Origin: Deltaproteobacteria bacterium
GTDB taxonomy: Bacteria > Bdellovibrionota_C > UBA2361 > OMII01
Length of the DNA stretch: 5,131 nucleotides
Direction of reading: 5' to 3'
Assembly (NCBI GenBank): GCA_023262305.1
Contig: JALRCK010000031.1
Location: 3,901 to 9,031, forward strand
The translations under genes and the position numbers were made by a program. Each line of letters starts with the position of its first letter. Within the stretch, counting starts at the first letter, position 1. Shown here one piece after another: positions 1 to 5,131 of the stretch. Below the pieces are notes generated by a model. That model had not been told where the DNA came from. It worked only from the letters and a program-made list of their open reading frames with translations, and made no database searches.

Positions 1-225
1 AGCATATCGACCCATTCATCACAAAGCCTTTTGGTGGTGTGTCGTTGATAGCGATTGCGTCGCCTGGGGTAGAGATGTCGTCAACAACTGGAACAACTCC
101 ATCGTGTGACAAGGACACGCCTTCCAACAAAACGCAGAGCCTGGAGAGTTACGAAACGCATGGGCGAGTTGATGCCTAACTCCTCCCAGAGGCCCTGCCC
201 TTAATAATCTGGCAGGATACGCCAT
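1..225 (-). pseudogene. Possible frame-disrupted gene, partial, running off the left edge
   Basis: No single open frame covers this stretch, but three consecutive minus-strand frames each read like protein. From about 225 to 195 one frame gives MAYPARLLRAG. From about 193 to 128 a second gives LWEELGINSPMRFVTLQALR and continues FV. From 127 to the window edge a third gives GVSLSHDGVVPVVDDISTPG and continues with AIAINDTPPKGFVMNGSIC. Dropping one G near 193-200 and one near 124-125 would join all three. The last segment is rich in G-starting codons, as expected of coding sequence. I do not recognise the family. It could be a decayed gene, an intact gene with sequencing or assembly indels, or a chance pattern. 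It follows the CDGSH gene on the same strand. No convincing ribosome binding site or start codon is visible, so the 5' limit is a guess. Confidence 0.3.
194..216. repeat. Inverted repeat downstream of the CDGSH gene
   Basis: CCTGCC (194-199) and GGCAGG (211-216) form a perfect 6-bp stem around an 11-base A+T-rich loop, about 100 bases past the CDGSH stop codon. On the minus strand no T-run follows it, so it is not a convincing intrinsic terminator for the valS unit. It also lies inside the protein-like frames of the suspected disrupted gene, so it may mean nothing. Confidence 0.25.
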
Positions 226-311
226 ATTTTTGAAGTCGTCGCGGTTACCGCCACACCGGACCGCGAGGACGCGCTCCCTCCAAGGACGGGCAACCCTACC
301 GCTTCTGGATC

Positions 312-542
312 CTACTTCGGCGGCAATTCGAAGGCCTGAACTTCCGACTGGAACTGACACTCACCGTGCGAGCCATCGCAGAAGGGGTGCTTCTTGGAAG
401 CACCGCACCGACAGAGCGACACTGCCGTGCGGCCATTCAGATTGAAAACGTTGCCCGCGGCGTCACTGATCTCAAAGTTCGTCCCCTCTACCCGAAAAGG
501 GCCGTTGTTGCGGACCGTAATCTTCACCTTAGTATCACTCAT
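312..542 (-). CDS. CDGSH-type iron-sulfur domain protein
   Basis: This 76-residue protein is a single small CDGSH domain with no signal peptide or membrane segment, so it is probably cytosolic. Residues 44-59 read CRCGASKKHPFCDGSH. This supplies the three cysteines (C44, C46, C55) and one histidine (H59) that in this family bind a [2Fe-2S] cluster. The first 40 residues (NNGPFRVEG, then a D-x-x-G turn) match the small beta-rich part usual in bacterial members. Family members are electron-transfer or cluster-carrying proteins related to mitoNEET; the partner and exact role of this one cannot be read from sequence. The start is well supported: GGAG at 548-551 lies 5 bases before ATG. It begins 11 bases after the valS stop codon, so it is very likely co-transcribed with valS and perhaps translationally coupled. 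The stop is TAG. Confidence 0.93.
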   Translation of the reverse strand: MSDTKVKITVRNNGPFRVEGTNFEISDAAGNVFNLNGRTAVSLCRCGASKKHPFCDGSHGECQFQSEVQAFELPPK

Positions 543-547
543 ACTCT

Positions 548-551
548 CTCC
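548..551 (-). promoter_or_regulatory. Ribosome binding site of the CDGSH gene
   Basis: On the minus strand GGAG, followed by AGAGT, lies 5 bases before the ATG at 542-540 and two bases after the TAA of valS (556-554). The site sits right at the end of valS, so ribosomes finishing valS could reinitiate here. It fixes the CDGSH start. Confidence 0.8.
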
Positions 552-553
552 AA

Positions 554-3247
554 TTACTGTAATGATTTGCGGAAGTCATCAAGCTTCGAGATGGCTTCGT
601 TGATCTCGTTCGCCTTACCCTTTGTCTCTTCGACGAGAGCCGCAGGAGCGTTTGCGACGAAATCCTTGTTGGCGAGATTTCTCTCAATCCCCGCCAAGGT
701 CTTTTGCAACTTGTCAATCCGAGCCGAGAGCTTACTCACAATATCCTTCGCATCGATATCAGACGGCAAGGCAAGGTACCCGATCCCTCCGTCAAACTTA
801 AACGGCACGTGCCCCGATGGCGTTGACGGTTGTGCGTGCTCAGCGAACTCACTAATCGCGCCTATCGTTTGAGCCACCCCTCGGACGGGCTCGAAATTCC
901 CCTTCGCTTGAGGCACCAAGAAGAGGAGCTTGGCGGGCAAGGCCGCCTTGAGTGAGATGTTGAGCGTCTGCTTCACGTCTCGTACACCTCGAACAATCGA
1001 AGCCATCAACCCGACCTGGGCCTCTGCCGCCTCGTCCTTGCGATACAGCTCAGCGTCTGGCCACGACGAGAGCGCGACAGACCGCGAATCCCCCGTCTCA
1101 GCCGTGTCCGTTATCCCCTCTTTTTGCAACGTCTGCCACAACTCCTCAGTCACAAACGGCATGTACGGATGCAGGAGCTTTAGGATAGTGCGTTGGCACA
1201 CCAACGCCACCTCAAGTGCCTTTCGCTTCGACTCTCCACCAGCCCACATTCGTGTCTTGATTATCTCAAGATACCAGTCGCAATAGTCGTCCCAGAAGAA
1301 GCTACGAACCGCCCCAACCGCATGAACGATATCGCTCTTGTTGAGGTAATCATCGTGCACACGGATCACCTCGCCCAGACGAGAGATTATCCATGTATCC
1401 TCGAGCGCCGAGAGATCGAGCTTGCGCGAGTCGCTCGAAATCTTGTCGTCTCCGAGGTTTCCAAGAAGGAGTCGGGTAGCGTTCCAGAGCTTGATGACAA
1501 GCGACTGGCCATTCTTAAAGATATCATCGGCGAGCTTCGTGTCCTGACGGCCCATCGGATAGTTCATCGCAATAGAAACCCGGACGGCGTCGGTGCCATA
1601 CTGGTCGAAGAGGTTGAGCGGATCCGGCGAGTTTCCGAGCGATTTTGAGAGCTTTCGCCCCTGCGAATCGCGCACAAGCCCATGGAGCGCTAGGGTTCGG
1701 AACGGCACCTTCCCGAGCAACTCAACGCCCGCCATAATCATACGAGCGTCCCAGAAGAAGAGGATATCCCGCCCCGACATGAGCCAGTTGTTGGGATACC
1801 AGAAATCGAGCTCCTCTGTCTTCTCCGGCCACCCCAAGGTCGAGAACGGCCATAACTGTGAGGAAAACCAAGTATCAAGAACGTCTTCATCTTGGCGAAG
1901 TTTAGCGTTGCCGCACTTCTCACACGAGGCGGGAGCCTCCACCTTGGCTGTAATGTGGGAGCACGAATCACAGTAGTACACGGGAATTCTGTGTCCCCAC
2001 CACAACTGTCGCGAGATGCACCAGTCCTGAATGGTATCCATCCAGTGGAAGTAATCGTGCTTCTCTGACTCCGGAACGATCGTGAGCGTTCCGTTCGTTA
2101 CCACCTCTTTAGCTTTTTCAGCGAGAGGTCGCATCTTTACGAACCACTGGTCTGAAACCTTGGGCTCAAGGATGCTCTTACACCGATAGCACTCACCCAC
2201 CGCGTGAGAGTGCTTCTCGATCTTCTCCATCGCGCCGAGCGCCTCAAGGTCTGCAACGACCTTCTTGCGTGCTTGGTAGCGATCAAGCCCGGCGTACGCA
2301 GACCCAGCGGCCGTTGTCATCTTGCCGTCATCACCGATGACCGTCTCAAGTGGCAAGTTGTGCTTCAGCGCCGCCTGGTAGTCATTCGGATCGTGCGCCG
2401 GAGTCAGCTTCACAACGCCGGTTCCAAATTTCCGATCGACGAAGTCATCTGCGATGACGGGGATAGCTCTGTTTTGAATCGGGAGGAGCACCTTTCTACC
2501 TACGATTTTTTGGTAGCGAGGATCCTCAGGATGCACGGCGACTCCAGTATCTCCAAGCATCGTCTCAGGTCGAGTCGTTGCAACGATAAGGAACTCGTCA
2601 GTAGGGCTCCCCTGGTCATCGAGGAGCGGGTACTTCAAATGCCACAAGTGGCTACCGTGGGTGCCGTGCTCAACCTCATCATCGGAGAGCGCCGTCATAC
2701 ACATGGTGCACCAGTTAACCATGCGCTTGCCGCGATAGATCAAGCCTTTATCAAAGAGCTGAACGAACGCCGTGAGCACGGCCTTCATCAACCCCTCATC
2801 CATCGTAAAGCGCTCTCGCTCCCAATCACACGAACACCCGAGGCGTTTCAGCTGCTCAATGATAATACTGCCGTGCTTCTCCTTGAACTCCCACACGCGC
2901 TTGAGGAACTCATCGCGTCCCAGATCCCGCATCTTGATCCCCTCTTTCTCGAGAGCGCGCTTCACTACGCTCTGAGTGGCGATACCCGCATGATCGGTTC
3001 CAGGGATCCATACTGCGGCGTACCCACGCATACGGTGCCAACGGGTCATTACGTCCTGAGGCACATTGTCGAGCACATGCCCCATGTGGAGGATTCCGGT
3101 CACATTCGGAGGCGGGATAACGACGCAAAACGGCTTCTTCGTTTTATCCACCGTTCCGCGCGAGACCTTGAGGGTCTCCCACATCTGAGAAATTCTCTTT
3201 TCCGCCTCTCCGTGCGCGAATTGTTTGGGCATCTCCTCAGCGGACAT
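554..3247 (-). CDS. valS: Valine--tRNA ligase (valyl-tRNA synthetase)
   Basis: This cytosolic class I aminoacyl-tRNA synthetase charges tRNA-Val with valine using ATP. Its 897 residues match the family's usual length and all domains are present. The catalytic Rossmann fold carries PPPNVTG (45-51), the HIGH-type motif HMGH (54-57), GTDHAGIATQ (83-92) and the KMSKS-type loop as KLSKS (532-536). The CP1 editing domain (about 200-400), which hydrolyses mischarged threonyl-tRNA, shows TTRPETMLGDT (224-234) and HDPNDY (285-290). Cysteine pairs at 180/183, 353/356, 426/429 and 442/445 look like zinc knuckles. An anticodon-binding helical domain follows (about 615-770), and a C-terminal coiled-coil tRNA arm (about 835-895) completes the ValRS pattern and separates it from IleRS and LeuRS. 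The ATG at 3247 is preceded by GGAG 5 bases away. It is the first gene of a unit with the CDGSH gene. I see no T-box leader. Confidence 0.98.
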   Translation of the reverse strand: MSAEEMPKQFAHGEAEKRISQMWETLKVSRGTVDKTKKPFCVVIPPPNVTGILHMGHVLDNVPQDVMTRWHRMRGYAAVWIPGTDHAGIATQSVVKRALEKEGIKMRDLGRDEFLKRVWEFKEKHGSIIIEQLKRLGCSCDWERERFTMDEGLMKAVLTAFVQLFDKGLIYRGKRMVNWCTMCMTALSDDEVEHGTHGSHLWHLKYPLLDDQGSPTDEFLIVATTRPETMLGDTGVAVHPEDPRYQKIVGRKVLLPIQNRAIPVIADDFVDRKFGTGVVKLTPAHDPNDYQAALKHNLPLETVIGDDGKMTTAAGSAYAGLDRYQARKKVVADLEALGAMEKIEKHSHAVGECYRCKSILEPKVSDQWFVKMRPLAEKAKEVVTNGTLTIVPESEKHDYFHWMDTIQDWCISRQLWWGHRIPVYYCDSCSHITAKVEAPASCEKCGNAKLRQDEDVLDTWFSSQLWPFSTLGWPEKTEELDFWYPNNWLMSGRDILFFWDARMIMAGVELLGKVPFRTLALHGLVRDSQGRKLSKSLGNSPDPLNLFDQYGTDAVRVSIAMNYPMGRQDTKLADDIFKNGQSLVIKLWNATRLLLGNLGDDKISSDSRKLDLSALEDTWIISRLGEVIRVHDDYLNKSDIVHAVGAVRSFFWDDYCDWYLEIIKTRMWAGGESKRKALEVALVCQRTILKLLHPYMPFVTEELWQTLQKEGITDTAETGDSRSVALSSWPDAELYRKDEAAEAQVGLMASIVRGVRDVKQTLNISLKAALPAKLLFLVPQAKGNFEPVRGVAQTIGAISEFAEHAQPSTPSGHVPFKFDGGIGYLALPSDIDAKDIVSKLSARIDKLQKTLAGIERNLANKDFVANAPAALVEETKGKANEINEAISKLDDFRKSLQ

Positions 3248-3252
3248 GGCTA

Positions 3253-3256
3253 CTCC
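3253..3256 (-). promoter_or_regulatory. Ribosome binding site of valS
   Basis: On the minus strand GGAG, inside CGGAGTAGCC, lies 5 bases before the ATG at 3247. This supports that start over the in-frame ATG five codons later. Confidence 0.7.
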
Positions 3257-3290
3257 GTATCGAAAAACAAACTATAAAAGACCATGCATT

Positions 3291-3310
3291 TTAAGCTCTT
3301 ACCTAGGCTT
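3291..3310. repeat. TTAAGC/CCTAGGCTT element, copy 1
   Basis: TTAAGCTC, then TTA, then CCTAGGCTT. A second copy, without the central TTA, lies at 3355-3371. With the next two bases, copy 1 is also a dyad: TTAAGC (3291-3296) pairs with GCTTAA (3307-3312). It sits 44 to 65 bases upstream of the valS start. It could be an operator half of a pair or a hairpin near the 5' end of the valS leader; I know of no regulator with this site. Confidence 0.45.
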
Positions 3311-3322
3311 AACATCGTCGTT

Positions 3323-3352
3323 AATCTAGCACCTTCCAGGGGCTTATGTCAC
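3323..3352 (-). promoter_or_regulatory. Candidate sigma-70-type promoter for valS
   Basis: On the minus strand GTGACA (3352-3347, 5 of 6 matches to the -35 consensus) is followed after 18 bases by TAGATT (3328-3323, 4 of 6 matches to the -10 consensus). It would give a leader of roughly 70 bases before the valS ATG. The match is moderate and other starts are possible, for example near TATAGT at about 3272-3277, which lacks a good -35 box. Confidence 0.35.
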
Positions 3353-3354
3353 GG

Positions 3355-3371
3355 TTAAGCTCCCTAGGCTT
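3355..3371. repeat. TTAAGC/CCTAGGCTT element, copy 2
   Basis: TTAAGCTC runs directly into CCTAGGCTT. This is the same 17 bases as copy 1 at 3291-3310 without the 3-base insert, in the same orientation and 64 bases away start to start. It lies just upstream of the candidate valS -35 box. The dyad is weaker here: only AAGC/GCTT pairs. Confidence 0.45.
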
Positions 3372-3390
3372 CCCTCTCCGCTGCCCGTGT

Positions 3391-3408
3391 GGGGGTCTGA
3401 TAACCCCC
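3391..3408. repeat. G5T/AC5 hairpin in the divergent intergenic region
   Basis: GGGGGT (3391-3396) and ACCCCC (3403-3408) form a perfect 6-bp stem around the 6-base loop CTGATA. No T-run follows on either strand, so it is not a classical terminator. It lies about 130 bases before the exported haem protein gene and could be a structured leader element, an operator or incidental. The rest of the 292-base gap (3248-3539) holds no open frame that I believe. Confidence 0.35.
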
Positions 3409-3491
3409 TATGCCCCTTGGCGTTCCCCTCAATCACTCCAAAGACCCATCTTGATGCTCGATTTAATTATTCAAATCCTCTCTAGGATGTT

Positions 3492-3505
3492 TTGCCTTCT
3501 GGCAA
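3492..3505 (+). repeat. Small hairpin before the haem protein gene
   Basis: TTGCC (3492-3496) and GGCAA (3501-3505) form a perfect 5-bp stem with the 4-base loop TTCT, ending 35 bases before the ATG at 3540. A TATATT lies at 3521-3526, but used as a -10 box it would place the transcription start on top of the ribosome binding site. The true promoter is therefore probably further upstream, and I could not locate it. Confidence 0.3.
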
Positions 3506-3529
3506 CAAGCGCAGCTCCCCTATATTCTT

Positions 3530-3533
3530 GGAG
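3530..3533 (+). promoter_or_regulatory. Ribosome binding site of the haem protein gene
   Basis: GGAG lies 6 bases before ATG 3540. It selects this start, which puts a signal peptide at the N-terminus, over the in-frame ATG at 3492, which would place 16 unlikely residues ahead of it. Confidence 0.65.
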
Positions 3534-3539
3534 TGCTTT

Positions 3540-4676
3540 ATGAAAAATCAGAAACTACTCATCCTTGCCCTCGCCGCCATCACCGCCCCCCTCACTCTGT
3601 CATCGGCCGAAGAGGTGCAATCATCGATGCAAAAGCTCCTGGAGCCACTTAAGACTCTGCAGCCCTTCCTCGCAGATGAAGACAAGTTCACAGATTCCGA
3701 CAACGCTGACACCATCGAGACGCAGATTCTGGCGCTGAGAAAAGACTTCCACACGATTGAGACTATCCCGAGCCACTACAAGTCTCAGCCCGGTTTTCAA
3801 GAGAACATTCAGAACGTAGCCGAACTCCTTGATGACACCTCTCGGCGCTTTAAAGAGGGGCGCACTGAGTACGCCTGGTGGCGGCTTCAACGCCTCCCCA
3901 CTGATTGCTTCTCTTGCCATGCGACCTACAAGGTGACCAGCCACTATTCGAATGCTGCAGCGATTGATGAATCACTGGCTCCCCTTGAGAAAGCGAGATT
4001 CCTCCTTGCAACTCGCCAGTTTGCGGAAGCCAAGGCAACCCTGATTCAAGCGCTCAACGATCCAGCGTATCGCCTCTACGACGATCAGGTTTTGCGCAGT
4101 ATCCTTTTGGTTGAGACCAGAATCTCGAAGGATCCAAAAGAGAGCGTGGCTCTCTTTACCCGTTTGAGTGAAACTCCTGGACTTCCACTCGATGACAAGC
4201 ACACCACACAACGATGGATTAAGGGACTTCAGGCTTGGTCAAAAGCCCCAGCGATCCCGCAATCCGCGCGACTCTCGACTGGAGAGAGTTTGATCACCTC
4301 CGGTGCATCTCGCGGGATCGATTTTCAGCAAGACGATGTAGCGCTCCTGAGGGGTACAGCTCTTGTGCACGATGCGCTGGAGTCCGGAAAGCTCTCAGAG
4401 CCTCAACGAAGAAAGGCTCTCTACCTCCTGGGGTACGCCTACACACACCTCTCCCAATTCTTCACCGAAGGATGGGGGGAGATGTACCTTGAAAAGTGCA
4501 TCGAGGACTTCCCCAACACCCAAGAAGCAAAATGGGCGTACAACATCTATAGTGACACAGTGATAGACGATTTCACCGGAAGCGGCGGAAGCACCATTCC
4601 TGATGAAGTAAAGCTCCACCTTGAGGATCTGCGCAAGAAAGCCTACGGCGAGACCGGGTTCTCACCTAAAGTGTAG
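3540..4676 (+). CDS. Exported protein with class II-like cytochrome c domain and TPR-like C-terminus
   Basis: This 378-residue protein is predicted to be exported to the periplasm. It has a short basic start (MKNQK), a hydrophobic core at 6-20 and a likely signal peptidase I site after LSSA (residue 23). Residues 24-130 look all-helical and end in DCFSCHATYK, a single CXXCH haem c site (C123, C126, H127) followed by an aromatic and basic residue. A CXXCH near the end of a roughly 105-residue helical segment is the layout of class II cytochromes c (c' and c-556); M30, near the mature N-terminus, could be the sixth haem ligand. From about 145 onward the sequence has TPR-like helix pairs (about 146-210 and 289-345), including ARFLLATRQFAEAKATLIQA and KALYLLGYAYTHLSQFF. 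I infer a redox or haem-binding protein with a protein-interaction region; substrate and partner are unknown. The helical repeats are degenerate, so the domain call is moderate. No clear terminator follows. Confidence 0.85.
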   Translation: MKNQKLLILALAAITAPLTLSSAEEVQSSMQKLLEPLKTLQPFLADEDKFTDSDNADTIETQILALRKDFHTIETIPSHYKSQPGFQENIQNVAELLDDTSRRFKEGRTEYAWWRLQRLPTDCFSCHATYKVTSHYSNAAAIDESLAPLEKARFLLATRQFAEAKATLIQALNDPAYRLYDDQVLRSILLVETRISKDPKESVALFTRLSETPGLPLDDKHTTQRWIKGLQAWSKAPAIPQSARLSTGESLITSGASRGIDFQQDDVALLRGTALVHDALESGKLSEPQRRKALYLLGYAYTHLSQFFTEGWGEMYLEKCIEDFPNTQEAKWAYNIYSDTVIDDFTGSGGSTIPDEVKLHLEDLRKKAYGETGFSPKV

Positions 4677-4725
4677 CCGATCCCCTCTCCGTCATACTTG
4701 CTGCGATCATACGCCCCATCGTTAA

Positions 4726-4771
4726 AGCCTCCTACTCTAGCCGTGCGTGGCTAGAAATGACACAGGAGGCT
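4726..4771 (+). promoter_or_regulatory. Nested inverted repeat overlapping the ribosome binding site of the KGG gene
   Basis: AGCCTCCT (4726-4733) is perfectly complementary to AGGAGGCT (4764-4771), which contains the whole Shine-Dalgarno sequence of the gene starting at 4774. Between them, TCTAGCC (4736-4742) pairs perfectly with GGCTAGA (4749-4755) around the loop GTGCGT. In RNA this would be two stacked stems of 8 and 7 bp with an uneven internal loop (2 and 8 bases), hiding the ribosome site. It only matters if transcription starts upstream of 4726; I could not identify the promoter. It could instead be a DNA operator. Confidence 0.55.
4764..4769 (+). promoter_or_regulatory. Strong ribosome binding site of the KGG gene
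   Basis: AGGAGG lies 4 bases before ATG 4774. It decides the start in favour of MAQGEEK over the in-frame GTG at 4747, which falls inside the upstream hairpin and has no ribosome site. Confidence 0.85.
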
Positions 4772-4773
4772 GT

Positions 4774-5046
4774 ATGGCACAGGGAGAAGAGAAAAGCACA
4801 AAGCGATTGCGCGGATTCGCCGCTATGGATGCAGAGAAGCAGCGCTTAATTGCAAGTAAAGGTGGCAAGATCGCACATCAACGGGGCAACGCGCATGAGT
4901 TTACCCCTGAGGAAGCTCGCGAGGCGGGTCGAAAAGGTGGCGTTGCTGTGAGTCGAGACCGAAAACACATGGCCGAGATCGGAAGGCTCGGTGGCGAGGC
5001 GCGCAGCCAAAGCAGAAGCCAACAACAGCAGCAACCTCCGCAATAA
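4774..5046 (+). CDS. KGG-repeat general stress protein
   Basis: This 90-residue, very hydrophilic and basic protein has no signal peptide or membrane segment. It contains the short repeats of the KGG (stress-induced, YciG/Con-10-like) family. RGFAAMDAEKQRLIASKGG ends at residues 29-31. A second unit, TPEEAREAGRKGG, ends at 54-56. A weaker third unit, MAEIGRLGG, ends at 72-74 with leucine in place of lysine. The opening RGFAAMD is a common signature of bacterial members. The tail (75-90) is low complexity, with five glutamines and PPQ. The family is linked to general stress, sporulation or conidiation, and in enteric bacteria to stationary phase; no biochemical activity is established. Here the ribosome site sits in a possible mRNA hairpin, which would suit a conditionally expressed gene. 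It is transcribed in the same direction as the haem protein gene, 97 bases downstream, and probably has its own promoter. Confidence 0.88.
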   Translation: MAQGEEKSTKRLRGFAAMDAEKQRLIASKGGKIAHQRGNAHEFTPEEAREAGRKGGVAVSRDRKHMAEIGRLGGEARSQSRSQQQQQPPQ

Positions 5047-5079
5047 AAGCACCGTGGTCGCTCAAGAAACGGCGGCTGC

Positions 5080-5131
5080 TCACGTGTTGAAGGCGCGCTC
5101 GGTAACGGTCGCACCCATCGCCTCAAGCGCC
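5080..5131 (-). CDS. C-terminal end of an unidentified convergent gene (partial)
   Basis: The minus strand enters from the right edge in an open frame encoding ALEAMGATVTERAFNT and stops at TGA (5082-5080). The codons are strongly of the G-first type (GCG, GAG, GCG, GGT, GCG, GTT, GAG, GCC), as in a real gene, and the peptide looks like an ordinary globular C-terminus. The plus strand is also open here but gives an arginine- and glycine-rich peptide that looks like a shadow. Sixteen residues are too few to name a family. It converges on the KGG gene with 33 bases between the two stop codons; I see no convincing terminator in that gap. Confidence 0.5.
   Translation of the reverse strand, partial: ALEAMGATVTERAFNT

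Noticed and set aside
201..314. Possible extension of the CDGSH protein by readthrough of its TAG; the same frame stays open for more than 30 codons.
   Set aside because: The CDGSH domain is complete at residue 76, the following residues resemble nothing familiar, and no readthrough signal is visible.
19..360. A 113-codon minus-strand open frame overlapping the end of the CDGSH gene.
   Set aside because: Its first half is out of frame within the CDGSH gene and reads as arginine-rich shadow. Only a short middle part looks protein-like, and that is covered by the frame-disrupted gene entry.
366..872. A 168-codon plus-strand open frame across the CDGSH gene and the 3' end of valS.
   Set aside because: It is antisense to two well-supported genes, and its low-complexity S/A/L-rich product looks like a shadow.
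1638..1652. KLSKS instead of KMSKS in the ValRS active-site loop.
   Set aside because: Leucine at the second position is a common tolerated variant in class I synthetases, and all other motifs are intact.
2204..3277. A 357-codon plus-strand open frame opposite the 5' part of valS.
   Set aside because: It lies almost entirely antisense to conserved ValRS catalytic and editing sequence, has no ribosome site and no recognisable motif. It is the usual shadow of a gene with few stop-like codons on the other strand.
3492..3539. Upstream in-frame ATG that would lengthen the haem protein by 16 residues.
   Set aside because: The extension would bury the signal peptide behind a non-hydrophobic stretch and lacks a ribosome site, whereas ATG 3540 has GGAG at good spacing.
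5047..5079. Possible terminator between the KGG gene and the convergent gene.
   Set aside because: Only a weak ACC/GGT pairing with a two-base loop and no T-run is present.

Overview
The window looks like chromosomal DNA from a Gram-negative bacterium of moderate G+C content. The evidence is an exported haem c-type protein, a standard bacterial valyl-tRNA synthetase with Shine-Dalgarno-led starts, and a KGG-repeat stress protein of a kind common in Proteobacteria and related phyla. I cannot place it more precisely. I saw no mobile element, CRISPR array, tRNA or rRNA.

Layout from left to right. Bases 1-311 hold no intact gene. On the minus strand they carry protein-like sequence split over three reading frames and running off the left edge, either a decayed gene or the start of a frame-disrupted one. 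Next on the minus strand is a two-gene unit: valS (554-3247) followed after 11 bases by a small CDGSH iron-sulfur protein (312-542). A 292-base divergent intergenic region (3248-3539) has two copies of a TTAAGC/CCTAGGCTT element flanking a possible valS promoter, plus two small hairpins. On the plus strand, 3540-4676 encodes an exported protein of unknown function. Its N-terminal part looks like a class II (cytochrome c'/c-556-like) four-helix haem domain with one CXXCH, followed by a helical, TPR-like C-terminal part. A 90-residue KGG-repeat protein follows (4774-5046). Its ribosome binding site lies inside a nested inverted repeat that could mask it in the mRNA. At the right edge is the C-terminal tip of a convergent minus-strand gene.

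Functionally this is a mix of housekeeping (ValRS), redox or iron-linked functions (CDGSH protein, haem protein) and stress (KGG protein). Only valS and the CDGSH gene are clearly linked as a transcription unit. The best leads for something undescribed are the ribosome-site-masking structure before the KGG gene, the haem/helical-repeat fusion protein, and the paired elements around the valS promoter region.
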